Source: Haloarcula sp. DT43
GTDB lineage: Archaea > Halobacteriota > Halobacteria > Halobacteriales > Haloarculaceae
Assembly (NCBI RefSeq): GCF_037078405.1
Contig: NZ_JAYMGZ010000003.1
Span: 310,001-374,000 of the forward strand
Reading direction: 5' to 3'
DNA: 64,000 nt
A model generated the notes under the pieces. The model was not told where the DNA came from. It saw only the letters and a program-made list of their open reading frames with translations, and searched no databases. Positions within the stretch are counted from its first letter, which is position 1. Each line of letters begins with the position of its first letter. Below, piece after piece: positions 17,876 through 26,735 of the stretch. Position numbers and translations under genes: made by a program.

Positions 17876-18991
17876 TCAGCCGTCCCGCGGGAACGGGTCG
17901 CTGTCGAACGTCTGGGTTCGCTCCGCGTCCGTGACCAGACAGTCGTCGAGTCCGGCCACGATGCCGTCCTTGTCCATCTCCCGGCCGATGAAGACCAGTC
18001 GGGTGGCGGGGTCGTCGTCGCCCCACTCGCCGATGGGGCCGGCCCGGACCGACGGGCCGGCCTGACTCACGCCCACGACCGTCTCCGGCCGGCTTGCGAC
18101 CCACGCGAACCCCTTCGCGCGGACGATTGTGCCGTCCCAGTCGTCGAGCCAGTCGTCGAACCGACCCGGGTGAAACGGCGTCTCGCGGCGATAGGTGAAC
18201 GAGTCGACGCCGTGGGCCGCTGCCGCCGATGCCCCGTCGTGTTCGTGGCCCTCGTGCCCGTCCGACCCGGCTAACGCCTCCTTCCAGCCCTGCCGTCGCT
18301 TGGCGGCCTCGAAGTCGAACCGGCCGGTCCCGAGCACGTCGCCTGGGTCGACTTCGCTGTAGGTCGTCCGGTGGACGGTCGCCCGGGGCTGGAGCGCTCT
18401 CACCGCGGCCGCGACGGCGTCGAGCGCGTCGTCGGGCACCATGTCGCACTTGTTCAGCAGGAGCACGTCGCAGAACTCTATCTGGTCGACCAGCACCTCT
18501 GTGAGCGGTCGCTCGGGGTCGGGCGCGGCGTCCGGCAGCGACTCCTCGGGGTCGAACGCCTTCCAGAACCCGTAGGCGTCGACGACCGACACCGTCGTAT
18601 CGAGATGGAACCCCGCCGGCGGCTCGCCCCCGTCCGGCCCGACTGTCAGCGTCCGCGCGATGGGAATCGGCTCGCTGATGCCGGAAGCCTCGACGACGAG
18701 GTAGTCGAACGACCGCTCTTCGGCGAGCCGCGTCACCTCGGTCACGAGGTCGTCCTGGAGCCGGCAACAGATACACCCGTTCGAGAGGTCCACGACACCC
18801 TCTTGGCCCGCGTCCGCCTCGTCCGCGACGAGCTCCGCGTCGACGTTTATCTCCCCCATATCGTTGACGACGACGGCGATTCGCCTGTCCCCGGGCTCGC
18901 TCAACAGCCTGTTGACTAGTGTCGTCTTCCCCGCACCGAGGGGCCCGCTGATGACTGTCATCGGAATCGAATCCGAGCCAGTGTCGATCAT
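17876..18991 (-). CDS. CobW/COG0523 family GTPase (metal chaperone type)
   Basis: A 371-residue G3E P-loop GTPase. Walker A is GPLGAGKTT (16-24), the metal-binding CICC motif is at 73-76 (SNGCICCRL), and the guanine-specificity motif is LLNKCDM. A His-rich linker (GHEGHEHDGA) and a C-terminal CobW_C domain with RAKGFAW and LVFIGREMD follow. COG0523 proteins insert or deliver Zn, Co or Fe to client enzymes, and the ZNG1-type clients include metallo-enzymes; the neighbouring zinc dehydrogenase and CxxC protein are possible clients by proximity only. The ATG at 18991 fits the family N terminus. Confidence 0.9.
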   Translation of the reverse strand: MIDTGSDSIPMTVISGPLGAGKTTLVNRLLSEPGDRRIAVVVNDMGEINVDAELVADEADAGQEGVVDLSNGCICCRLQDDLVTEVTRLAEERSFDYLVVEASGISEPIPIARTLTVGPDGGEPPAGFHLDTTVSVVDAYGFWKAFDPEESLPDAAPDPERPLTEVLVDQIEFCDVLLLNKCDMVPDDALDAVAAAVRALQPRATVHRTTYSEVDPGDVLGTGRFDFEAAKRRQGWKEALAGSDGHEGHEHDGASAAAAHGVDSFTYRRETPFHPGRFDDWLDDWDGTIVRAKGFAWVASRPETVVGVSQAGPSVRAGPIGEWGDDDPATRLVFIGREMDKDGIVAGLDDCLVTDAERTQTFDSDPFPRDG

Positions 18992-19190
18992 GGTACCACA
19001 ACACACGTGTCAGCAGGTAATAAATACGGGTCCGGAACCGACTCGCTATCGCAAACAGTGATTGCCGACACGATTTCTTTGTTCCATGCCAGAACTGCAA
19101 CGCCCGGTCAGTACAGACAATGCAGTAATCGAATCTTGCCTTTACGACAAGTCGGTACTACTGATTCCCGGGCGAAACCACTAACCCAGC

Positions 19191-19207
19191 CGAATACATT
19201 GTATTCG
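19191..19207. promoter_or_regulatory. Palindromic operator of vapBC
   Basis: CGAATACA-T-TGTATTCG is a perfect 8-base inverted repeat ending 2 bases before the vapB ATG at 19210. Type II antitoxins commonly autorepress through such palindromes, so this is likely the VapB binding site. Confidence 0.6.
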
Positions 19208-19209
19208 AT

Positions 19210-19437
19210 ATGAGCTCATCAATTCGAATCTCGGATGAAACAAAAGCGAAACTGGAAGCGGTGAAGCGTGAAGACGAAACGTTCGACGAGTTGCTGGACC
19301 GGCTCGCAGTCACTCGGACTGAGGAAGACGTTCGTGAAATGGCTGGATTCGCTGAGGAGGGGATCGAGGAACACATGAAACAGAAACGTGAGGACCTCAA
19401 CGACTCGTTTGAAACCCGGGCAACGGGCCCAGAATGA
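19210..19437 (+). CDS. vapB: VapB-type antitoxin
   Basis: A 75-residue antitoxin. The N-terminal SSIRISDETKAKLEAVKRED followed by ETFDELLDRL is the haloarchaeal VapB/RHH-like (DUF7557) DNA-binding pattern; the acidic C-terminal tail (EEGIEEHMKQKREDL) would neutralise the toxin. Its TGA overlaps the toxin ATG (ATGA), giving coupled translation. The palindrome immediately upstream is probably its operator. Confidence 0.88.
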   Translation: MSSSIRISDETKAKLEAVKREDETFDELLDRLAVTRTEEDVREMAGFAEEGIEEHMKQKREDLNDSFETRATGPE

Positions 19438-19841
19438 TTCTCCTCGACAATAACATCATCCGAAAGTACGCCCGCCCGGACCCGGATGCGGCTGTTCTCA
19501 ACTATTTATCCGAGCATCGAACTGAACCATGGGGTATCTCAGCACTCGTCCTCTTCGAATTTCTGTCCTACTACGACACGCAGTCAAAACAGCGCACGCG
19601 GCGAAGCCAGCTGACACGGGCTGTTGACACCGTAATCAGCTTCGATGGCGATACTGCTGCTGAAGCGGCCAGCATGGAAACCGCGCTCGAAGCTGCCGGT
19701 GTCTCACTCGGCGATGTCGATCTACTCATAGCCGCGACAGCGCGCCAACACCAAGCGACGCTGGTGACTGCCGACAAGACTGATTTCGACAAGGCGGCGT
19801 TACACGAGTTCATGGATGTCGACATAGTCGACGCGTCCTAA
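19434..19841 (+). CDS. vapC: VapC-type PIN-domain ribonuclease toxin
   Basis: A 135-residue PIN domain. The acidic active-site set is visible: Asp5 in ILLDNNIIR, Glu42 in LVLFEFLS, Asp94/Asp96 in LGDVDLLIAATA and Asp114/Asp117 in VTADKTDFD. Such toxins cleave tRNA or rRNA unless bound by VapB. It overlaps vapB by 4 bases. All catalytic positions look intact, so the module is probably functional. Confidence 0.9.
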   Translation: MILLDNNIIRKYARPDPDAAVLNYLSEHRTEPWGISALVLFEFLSYYDTQSKQRTRRSQLTRAVDTVISFDGDTAAEAASMETALEAAGVSLGDVDLLIAATARQHQATLVTADKTDFDKAALHEFMDVDIVDAS

Positions 19842-20014
19842 CGCTATTCTTTTCGCGCCAAAGCATTTGAGCTATCTGTTCACTATGCATATCTACTAAC
19901 CGATCTGGCTGTTCGAGTTTCAGGGACGCTCCTGAGTGACGGAATCGCGCCAGCAACCCTTGTAAAAGCCGCCGAGAGAACGGGCTTTATCTCGCCGCCG
20001 TCGGAGATGTGACT

Positions 20015-20746
20015 ATGGACCTACAGACGGAGACCTGGACCGACATGGCGGATGTAGAGACGGACCTGGCCCTCCTCCCCGTCGGAAGCACGGAGCAACA
20101 CGGGCCACACGCACCGCTCGGGACGGACACGCTCGACGCCGAGGCGGTCGCCGAACGCGGGGCCGAGCGCTACGACGACCCCGTCGTCGTCGCGCCGCCG
20201 GTTCCCGTCGGCGTCGCCGAGGAGCACCGGGCGTTCTCCGGAACGCTGTGGGCCTCCGAGTCGACGTTCCGGGCATACGTCCGGGACATCGTCCGGAGTC
20301 TCGCCAGCCACGGCTGGGACCACGTGGTGCTGGTCAACGGCCACGGCGGCAACATCGACGCACTGCGGGAGGTCTCTGGCCGGATTACCCGCCACGACGA
20401 GGCCTTCGCCGTCCCGTTCACGTGGTTCGACGCGGTCGGCGACCACAGCGCCGACATGGGTCACGGCGGGCCGCTGGAAACGTCGCTGCTCCAGCATACG
20501 AACCCGGAGTCCGTCCACGAGGACCGACTGGACGAGGCCGCAGACGGTGGCAGCGACGGCTGGGGGGAGTGGCAAAGCGGCGTCAACCTCGCGTTCGATT
20601 CCGACGAGTTCACCGAGAACGGCGTCGTCGGCGACCCGCGAGAGGGCAGCGCCGAACGCGGGGAGACGCTGCTGGAACTGGCGACGCGGTCGCTCGTCGA
20701 CCTCCTTGATGAAATTGCGGATCGACCGGTCGGACCGCGTGAGTAG
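20015..20746 (+). CDS. Creatininase-family amidohydrolase
   Basis: A 243-residue member of the creatininase superfamily, which includes creatininase, the F420/riboflavin FAPy deformylase ArfB and MftE. Metal ligands are visible in GSTEQHGPH (Glu27, His29) and LGTD (Asp38), and the family NGHGGN motif and MGHGGPLETS are present. The ATG at 20015 lies 27 bases after a TTTAT box (19985-19989), fitting a leaderless transcript. Archaeal ArfB acts in riboflavin/F420 synthesis, so that role is as likely as creatinine hydrolysis. It precedes an AT-rich non-coding stretch. Confidence 0.85.
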   Translation: MDLQTETWTDMADVETDLALLPVGSTEQHGPHAPLGTDTLDAEAVAERGAERYDDPVVVAPPVPVGVAEEHRAFSGTLWASESTFRAYVRDIVRSLASHGWDHVVLVNGHGGNIDALREVSGRITRHDEAFAVPFTWFDAVGDHSADMGHGGPLETSLLQHTNPESVHEDRLDEAADGGSDGWGEWQSGVNLAFDSDEFTENGVVGDPREGSAERGETLLELATRSLVDLLDEIADRPVGPRE

Positions 20747-20983
20747 TGAGGCAAGCACAAACCAATTATATTAAAATCACACTATCTGGATACTTTTCAA
20801 AATATTTCTTATTCTTCCAACCAGAAAATATCTTCATTGAATTTATCATAGAGTAAAGTACACTCAGAAATAGGATATAGAGCTAGATATTAACTAAATG
20901 GTCTTGTATATGTCGCACCTGTCTGGACCTGTCACGACACTATCCCACGATTTCATATGCTGGCGAAAAGCAACCGGATCGAC
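20747..20983. other. AT-rich intergenic stretch
   Basis: About 150 bases (20760-20910) are very AT-rich, in contrast to the flanking GC-rich genes, with several TATA-like strings (AAATATTT, TATATGTC). It separates two convergent genes (creatininase and formate dehydrogenase), so no promoter is expected. I see no ORF or hairpin that explains it. Confidence 0.35.
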
Positions 20984-23900
20984 TCAGTCGTCGCCCGCGC
21001 CTCGCTTCCGGATCTGTTTCCCGCCGGCGTCCGGCGTTCGGAGCACCGCTTCGTCGGTCTCCGGCCCCAGCACTTCGACGCGGACGCTCGATACTTTGTA
21101 CTCGGGGATGCCGGCGGTCGGGTCAAACGTCTCGCCGGTGAGCTTGTTGACCGCGCCCGCAGCGAAGTGCATCGGGATGAACAGCGTCCCCGGACCGACG
21201 CGGTCGGTGACTTGCGCCTTAACGACGATGTCGCCCCGGCGGGACTCGACGCGGACGTACTCACCGTCGGCGATACCGAGGTTCTCCGCGGTCTCGGGAT
21301 GCACCTCGACGAAGCTCTCCCCGACGTGGCTCATCAGCCCCTCGACGCGGCGCGTTATCTGGCCCGTGTGCCAGTGATACAGCACGCGCCCGGAGGTGAG
21401 TGTCAGCGGATACTCCTCGTCCGGAATTTCGCCGGGGTGGCCCCCGTCCGCGGGGACGAAGCGGGCCTTCCCGTCTTCGAAGTTGAAGTTCCCCTCGTCG
21501 TAGTCGTAGAGGTACGGCGTGCCTTCGTGGTCCTCGTCCCAGCAAGGCCACTGCAGGCCGTGCTCCTCGCCGGATTCGAGACGGTCGTAGGTGACGCCGC
21601 CGTAGATGGGGGCGAGCGAATTGATCTCGTCCATCACCTCCCGCGGGTGGTCGTAGTCCCAGTCGTAGCCCAACCGGCGGGCCAGGGCCTGCGTTATCTC
21701 CCAGTCCTGGCGGGCCTTGCCCGGCGGCTCAGACGTGGGACGGACCCGCTGGACCCGGCGCTCGGTGTTCGTGAACGTGCCGTGTTTCTCCGGCGAGGTG
21801 GCCGCCGGCAACACCACGTCGGCGTACTCGGCCGTCTCGGTCATGAAGATGTCCTGGACGACGAGGAACTCCATGTCCTCCAGGGCCTCGGCGGCGTGCT
21901 GGATGTCCGGTTCGGAGAGCGCGGGGTTCTCGCCGACGACGTACATCCCGCGGAGATTCCCCGCGTGGGCCTCGGCGAGCATCTCCGGCACTTTGAGCCC
22001 GGGCTCTTCGGGCGGTCGCTCGCCCCATTTGTCGGCGAACTTCTCGGCGACTTCATCGTCTGCTGGGTTTTGATAGCCCGGCAGACTTCCCGGAAGGGTG
22101 CCCATGTCACCGCCGCCGCCCTGGACGTTGTTCTGGCCGCGGAACGGCGAGAGGCCGGCTCCGGGCTTGCCGACCTGCCCCAAGACGAGCGCGAGGTCGG
22201 CCATGGCGATGAGGTTCTCCGTGCCGTGGCTCTGCTGGGTCATCCCCATCGCCCAGCCGAAGACGACGCTGTCAGCCTCGGCGAGTGTCTCGGCCGCCGA
22301 GGCGAGTTCCTCGGGCGAGACGCCCGCCAGTTCCTCGACCTTCTCGGGGGTGAAGGCCTGGACCTTCTCTCTGACCTCCTCGAAGTTCTTCGTGTTGCGC
22401 TCGATGAAGTCCTCGTCGTGGAGGTCGTTCTCGACGATGTACCGGATGAGGCCGTTGAGCCAGGCCACGTCGTAGCCGGGGTTGGTGCGGGTGTACTGGT
22501 CGGCGTGTTCGGCGATGCCGACTTTCCGCGGGTCGAACACGACGAGGTCGGCCCCGTCCCGGACGTTCTGCTTGATTCGCGTGGCGAGCACCGGATGGGA
22601 CTCGGTGGTGTTGGAGCCGCTGATGAGGTAGGCGTCGGCCTCGCCGATGTCCTCGTTGATGCGGTTGGTCATCGCGCCGTAGCCCAGCGTCTGCTGGAGC
22701 GCGGCGACAGTCGACGAGTGACACAGCCGGGCGCAGTTGTCGATGTTCTTCGTCCCCAGCACCTGCCGGGCGAACTTCTGGACGAGGTACGCCTCCTCGT
22801 TGCTCCCCTTCGAGGAAGCGAGACAGCCCAGCGCGTCGATGCCGTGCCGGTCCTGAATCTCGGTGAAGCGCTCGGCGACGTGCTCGAGTGCCTCGTCCCA
22901 GCTTGTGGGTTCGAGTTCGCCGTCGTCGTTGCGGACGAGCGGTTCGGTGACCCGCCGCTCGCTGTTGGCGAACTCGTGGCCGAACTTCCCTTTCACGCAG
23001 GTCGAGAAGTTGTTCGCGGGCGCGTCGTCGGGGTCCTCGACCGGGACGACGCCGAGCGAGTCCCCGTCCTTGCCCCACATCTCGAACCGGCAGCCGACGG
23101 CACAGAAGCCACAGGTCGTCTCCTGCTTGTCGATCTTCGAGAGGCGGTAGTCGCTGACCGCGCTGGCGATGTCGAACAGTCGGCCCTCGGGCATCGTGTT
23201 CGCCGCGATGCTCTCGGCGGTGTGTTCGCCGGCGAGGAACGCCTTCCTGCCGTACTCTTTCGCCAGGTCGCCGGCCCGGCGCTTGGCCGCCGATGCGAAC
23301 CTGGCGAGTCCCTCCTTCTCCTCCGCCCTCGGGTCGCCGGGCTCGAACCCGCGGTTGGGGGCGGTGGTGTCGTCGATGGTCTCGGCGTCCTCGTGTTCGA
23401 TGACTTTCCCGATGGAGTTGCGCTGGGTGAAGCCCGGCAGCGGGAGCGTGGCCGCGCCGCCGATGCCCTTCTCGGTCAGCGAGCCGGTCGGACAGACCGT
23501 TGCGCAGTGGCCACAGGAGACACATTCGGAGTCGTGCATCGTCTCGGCGTCGGACTGGAAGCCGATGCGGGTGTCCTCGCCGTGGCCCTCGACCCGGAGG
23601 ACGCCTTCGACCTGCACGTCGTTGCAGGCGTCGACACAGCGGTTACAGAGGATGCACTTGTTGCGGTCTATCTGGATGAACGAGGAGGTGTCGTCGATTG
23701 GCTCGTACTGGTCGCGCTCGTCGAAGACGCCGTATCGGGGGTGGTCGACGCCCTCGCTGATGGCGGCGTCCTGCAGTTCACAGCGGCCGTTGCCGTTGCA
23801 GGTGGTACACCGGAGGTTGTGGTTCGACAGCACGAGGTCGAGGTTGACGCTGCGGGCCTCCTCGGCGTCGGGCGCGTCCGTTGAGACGGTGAGCCCGTCC

Positions 23901-24292
23901 TCGGCGGGGAACGAACACGACGGGACGAGGCCGTGTTGCTCGGTCTCGACCATGCAGGTGCGACACTCGCTCCGCGGGCCGATTTCGTCGCTGCAGTCGC
24001 CGTCGCGGTCGTAGTAACACAGCGCCGGCACGTCCGCGTCGTCTTCGACCCCCTCCGCGCCGGGGTCGACGCTGACGACCTCGTCGTCGAGGTCCTGCAA
24101 GGCGTCGATGATGGTCGACCCCGGGGCGACGGTGACGGGATGACCGTCGACGGTGAGCGTCGTCGGAGCGTCGGTGGCGGTCCTCACGTCGGGGTCGTTG
24201 GCGGTGCCGGTCTCGAACTCGCGGGAGACTGGCGTTTCAGGCTGTGGGTCGTCCAGGTCGGGCACTCGCGGAATCGATTTGTCTGTGTTCAT
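20984..24292 (-). CDS. fdhF: Formate dehydrogenase large subunit (Mo/W-bisMGD)
   Basis: An 1102-residue molybdopterin oxidoreductase with an NADH-dehydrogenase-like front end. In order: a [2Fe-2S] domain with Cys92, Cys110, Cys113 and Cys126; a NuoG-like His/Cys cluster (HNLRCTTCNGNGRC); two [4Fe-4S] ferredoxin motifs (CILCNRCVDAC, CVSCGHCATVC); the Mo/W-domain cluster TCGFCAVGC; and the catalytic loop NCARLCHSSTV, with Cys rather than selenocysteine. The C-terminal MGD domain has SGRVLYHWHTG. It oxidises formate to CO2 (or could reduce CO2). Its ATG overlaps the stop of the upstream NuoF-like gene (ATGA). Role in C1 disposal is suggested by context. Confidence 0.92.
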   Translation of the reverse strand: MNTDKSIPRVPDLDDPQPETPVSREFETGTANDPDVRTATDAPTTLTVDGHPVTVAPGSTIIDALQDLDDEVVSVDPGAEGVEDDADVPALCYYDRDGDCSDEIGPRSECRTCMVETEQHGLVPSCSFPAEDGLTVSTDAPDAEEARSVNLDLVLSNHNLRCTTCNGNGRCELQDAAISEGVDHPRYGVFDERDQYEPIDDTSSFIQIDRNKCILCNRCVDACNDVQVEGVLRVEGHGEDTRIGFQSDAETMHDSECVSCGHCATVCPTGSLTEKGIGGAATLPLPGFTQRNSIGKVIEHEDAETIDDTTAPNRGFEPGDPRAEEKEGLARFASAAKRRAGDLAKEYGRKAFLAGEHTAESIAANTMPEGRLFDIASAVSDYRLSKIDKQETTCGFCAVGCRFEMWGKDGDSLGVVPVEDPDDAPANNFSTCVKGKFGHEFANSERRVTEPLVRNDDGELEPTSWDEALEHVAERFTEIQDRHGIDALGCLASSKGSNEEAYLVQKFARQVLGTKNIDNCARLCHSSTVAALQQTLGYGAMTNRINEDIGEADAYLISGSNTTESHPVLATRIKQNVRDGADLVVFDPRKVGIAEHADQYTRTNPGYDVAWLNGLIRYIVENDLHDEDFIERNTKNFEEVREKVQAFTPEKVEELAGVSPEELASAAETLAEADSVVFGWAMGMTQQSHGTENLIAMADLALVLGQVGKPGAGLSPFRGQNNVQGGGGDMGTLPGSLPGYQNPADDEVAEKFADKWGERPPEEPGLKVPEMLAEAHAGNLRGMYVVGENPALSEPDIQHAAEALEDMEFLVVQDIFMTETAEYADVVLPAATSPEKHGTFTNTERRVQRVRPTSEPPGKARQDWEITQALARRLGYDWDYDHPREVMDEINSLAPIYGGVTYDRLESGEEHGLQWPCWDEDHEGTPYLYDYDEGNFNFEDGKARFVPADGGHPGEIPDEEYPLTLTSGRVLYHWHTGQITRRVEGLMSHVGESFVEVHPETAENLGIADGEYVRVESRRGDIVVKAQVTDRVGPGTLFIPMHFAAGAVNKLTGETFDPTAGIPEYKVSSVRVEVLGPETDEAVLRTPDAGGKQIRKRGAGDD

Positions 24293-25809
24293 AGTCTCTC
24301 AGTGCAGGTATCGGCCGGACAGCGGCCGTTCGTGTGGGCGCGGAACTCGGGTTCGAACTCGTCGATGGCGGTGGTCACCGGTCGCGGTGCGTGCGCGCCG
24401 GTCTGGCAGTTGCTCGATTGGCGCATCACGCGGGCGAGTTCCCGTATCTTGTCGCTCTCGAAGGAGCCATCGTAGACGTCACGCAGGAGCTCGGTGAGCT
24501 GTTTCGTCCCCTCGCGGCCGGGGACACACCGGCCGCTGTTCTCCACCGACGCGAACCGGGCCCGTTTCCCGGCCGTCTCGACGGCACACCGGCCGCCGTC
24601 GAACAGTTCGACGACGCCGTCGGTCCCGAGCCCGGCCGCCCGGAGCGACTGGGCGGTCGGCGCGACGTCGAGGCTCCGAGTGATACCGCCGAGGACGCCG
24701 CCGACGCAGGCCATCTTGAACGAGCCGTCCATCTCGACCGCCTCACGGGCCGTCGAGAGGCTGGCGCTTGACCCGAGTTCGACCGTCGCCGGAGCGGCCA
24801 CGTCGCCGGTGACGGTCACGAGCCGCGTTCCGGGGTCCGCGGCGTCGGCGTCGAGGCTCCCGGGGTCGGCGACGGCCCGCTGGACCTGCGCGAACGTCCG
24901 CGGCGTGTGGACGACCGTCGGGCGGCCGTACAGGCCGTGCTCGGCTGGCGTTGGGGGCTGGAGCCGCGGCTCGACGCGGTCGGCCCCCTCCAGCGCTTCG
25001 AGCGCCGCCGTCGGTTCGCCGGCGCGGAACTCGTCCGGGCCGGCCACCAGTTGCGGAACGACGGGCAGGGCGCCGGCGGTCGCATCGATGGCCGCTTGGA
25101 GGTGGGCCTGCAAGCCGGTGCGGGACTCGTTGACGTAGACGACGGCGTCCTCGGCGTCGACGTGCTCGGCGACCGCCGCGATGCCGTCCAGCACCGCCAT
25201 CGGCGCGCCAGAGAGGAGCGTGTCGTCGCCCGTCGGGTGGTCGCTGGCGTCGTTAGCGTTACAGACGACCACCGGGTCGCCGTCGGCCGCGCGGGCCGTC
25301 TCCCACGCGTCGGCGACCGGTTCGTCGGTGGCGGCGTCCCCGCGGCCCCGGCCCAGCAGACCCACTTCCGCCATGGCGGCGGGCCGCTCGGTCGAGACGA
25401 ACGACCAGTCGGCCGGTTCGAGCGGAGCCACCCAGCCGCAGGGACCCAGCACGTCGCGGCGGCCGACAGAGAGCGGGCCGCGCTCCGGGATGGGAAGCGA
25501 TGCCGTTTCGGGGTCGTGTTCGACGACGGCGTCCGCGTCGGTCGTCGGTACGGTCCCCGCTTCCAGTTCGTCGACGATGTCGCGGACGGTCGCTAGCGAC
25601 GGGTCGCCGTAGAAGGCTGTGCGTCCGTCACTCGTGACCATCACGAGCGGTGTGGCCGCCGTGATACCCGTCGGCCCCGTCTCGACGACCGGGACCGAGT
25701 CCGTTGCTGCCCGCGCCGCGGAGCGGACCCGGTCCCCGCGCTGTGATCGCCCGTCCATCGACACCCGGATGACGGTCGAATGAGCGAGAGCCGTGGTTTC
25801 CTGTGTCAT
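24289..25809 (-). CDS. NuoF-like formate dehydrogenase partner with degenerate cofactor motifs
   Basis: A 506-residue protein resembling the NADH/FMN-binding 51 kDa subunit (NuoF/HoxF/FdhB). A SLBB-like FYGDPSLATVRDI region, a Rossmann-like part (GLLGRGRGDAATD, VVVCNANDA) and a C-terminal helical cluster domain can be aligned. The FMN loop usually GRGGAGFPTG is GRGRGDAATD. The cluster motif usually CGKCTPCREG is SGRCVPGREG: first Cys is Ser, third is Gly, only Cys428 and a later Cys468 (SSNCQTG) remain. It may therefore not carry a normal N3 cluster or FMN. The start ATG 25809 has a leaderless-type TATA (GTTTTTAATC) 27 bases upstream. It overlaps fdhF by 4 bases. Confidence 0.78.
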   Translation of the reverse strand: MTQETTALAHSTVIRVSMDGRSQRGDRVRSAARAATDSVPVVETGPTGITAATPLVMVTSDGRTAFYGDPSLATVRDIVDELEAGTVPTTDADAVVEHDPETASLPIPERGPLSVGRRDVLGPCGWVAPLEPADWSFVSTERPAAMAEVGLLGRGRGDAATDEPVADAWETARAADGDPVVVCNANDASDHPTGDDTLLSGAPMAVLDGIAAVAEHVDAEDAVVYVNESRTGLQAHLQAAIDATAGALPVVPQLVAGPDEFRAGEPTAALEALEGADRVEPRLQPPTPAEHGLYGRPTVVHTPRTFAQVQRAVADPGSLDADAADPGTRLVTVTGDVAAPATVELGSSASLSTAREAVEMDGSFKMACVGGVLGGITRSLDVAPTAQSLRAAGLGTDGVVELFDGGRCAVETAGKRARFASVENSGRCVPGREGTKQLTELLRDVYDGSFESDKIRELARVMRQSSNCQTGAHAPRPVTTAIDEFEPEFRAHTNGRCPADTCTERL

Positions 25810-25830
25810 ACTCTGTGCGTCGTGCTGAAC

Positions 25831-25840
25831 GATTAAAAAC
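25831..25840 (-). promoter_or_regulatory. TATA box of the formate dehydrogenase operon
   Basis: On the minus strand GTTTTTAATC is centred 27 bases before the ATG at 25809, the spacing expected for a leaderless archaeal mRNA. Confidence 0.55.
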
Positions 25841-25940
25841 CCCGGCTGAGTGGTCCGGATGCAATGTCCACTGCCGCTACAAAACACCACGTGTTTATAA
25901 ATTGATGAGATAGCGATGGCCGGCTCGTTCCGTCGAAACA

Positions 25941-26243
25941 ATGAGGGAGCGGAACGGTCCTACAATCGAGATCATGAATCCACGATTCGAGGAAGTCAAA
26001 ACTGAGGCGTCAGCCGCGATAACCGAGGCCGACCTGCGCTCGGTGTACACAGGTATCATCCACGAGGACGGCCGCCACGAGTACTACTTCGGTAACGACA
26101 CTGAAGAGGCGGCCGAACTCCGCGAGGCGGCGGCGATACAGCTCGGGATGGTGCTCCGCGTCCTTGCGGACCGCTCGGACAGCAGCGTCGACGAATTGAC
26201 GGCCCTGGCGGCTGAACGGGCCGAACAGATGGAGCTACGGTAG
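25941..26243 (+). CDS. Small acidic hypothetical protein
   Basis: A 100-residue, alpha-helical acidic protein (or 89 residues from the ATG at 25974). The core reads YTGIIHEDGRHEYYFGNDTE, followed by two helices ending in a VDELTALAAERAEQ motif. A TTTATAAA box at 25894-25901 could start transcription near 25922, favouring the first ATG. No function is recognised; such proteins are common in haloarchaea. It is divergent from the formate dehydrogenase operon and may share its control region. Confidence 0.6.
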   Translation: MRERNGPTIEIMNPRFEEVKTEASAAITEADLRSVYTGIIHEDGRHEYYFGNDTEEAAELREAAAIQLGMVLRVLADRSDSSVDELTALAAERAEQMELR

Positions 26244-26264
26244 GAAACGGAACGGCCGCCTTCG

Positions 26265-26645
26265 CTAGTCGGTGGTGGCGATAGCTTCGATTTCGACCGC
26301 TGCGCCCTTCGGGACCGCACCCACGCCGACGGCGCTCCGTGCTGGTGGGTCCGATTCGAAGAACTCGCTGTAGGCCTCGTTGAACGAGTCGAAGTCGTCG
26401 ATCTCGTCGAGGTAAACAGTTGTCTTGAGCACATCGTCGAGCGAGAGCCCTTCGGACTCCAGAATCGCTTCGACGTTGTGCAGACACTGTCGCGTCTGGT
26501 CGGCGACTGGCTCGTCGTCGAGCAGTTCGCCGTCTGTTGTTAGCGGGAGCTGTCCGGCAGTGATGAGGAGGTCGCCGTTCGACGTAGCCTGACTATACGC
26601 GCCGACCGCGGCCGGTGCCTCGTTGGTGCTGATTACGCGCTTCAT
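26265..26645 (-). CDS. ridA: RidA family enamine/imine deaminase
   Basis: A 126-residue RidA (YjgF) protein, which hydrolyses reactive 2-aminoacrylate-type intermediates from PLP enzymes. Family landmarks are the AYSQA substrate loop, LLITAGQLPL, the TRQCLHNVEAIL helix, and active-site Arg103 in PPARSAVGVGAVPKGAAVEI. All expected residues are present. It is convergent with the preceding small gene, with the EamA gene transcribed in the same direction 90 bases further upstream. Confidence 0.9.
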   Translation of the reverse strand: MKRVISTNEAPAAVGAYSQATSNGDLLITAGQLPLTTDGELLDDEPVADQTRQCLHNVEAILESEGLSLDDVLKTTVYLDEIDDFDSFNEAYSEFFESDPPARSAVGVGAVPKGAAVEIEAIATTD

Positions 26646-26735
26646 GTCCGGCCATACCTACCCCGGTCGGATAAACCCCTGTCGTGCCGGGACGCGCTCG
26701 CACAACGTTCTCGGGCGCTTACCAGTTGTGTCCGG

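Noticed and set aside
20015-20746. Creatininase gene as part of the betaine-to-glycine route (creatinine to creatine to sarcosine)
   Set aside because: Creatininase-family proteins in archaea more often belong to riboflavin/F420 synthesis (ArfB type), and no creatinase gene is nearby, so I did not include it in the pathway.
20957-23884. A 975-codon open frame on the plus strand
   Set aside because: It lies opposite the formate dehydrogenase large subunit, which has full Fe-S and molybdopterin motifs. The antisense translation has no recognisable domains.
20984-24292. Possible selenocysteine in formate dehydrogenase
   Set aside because: The catalytic residue is encoded by a normal Cys codon (NCARLCHSS), and there is no in-frame TGA or nearby SECIS.
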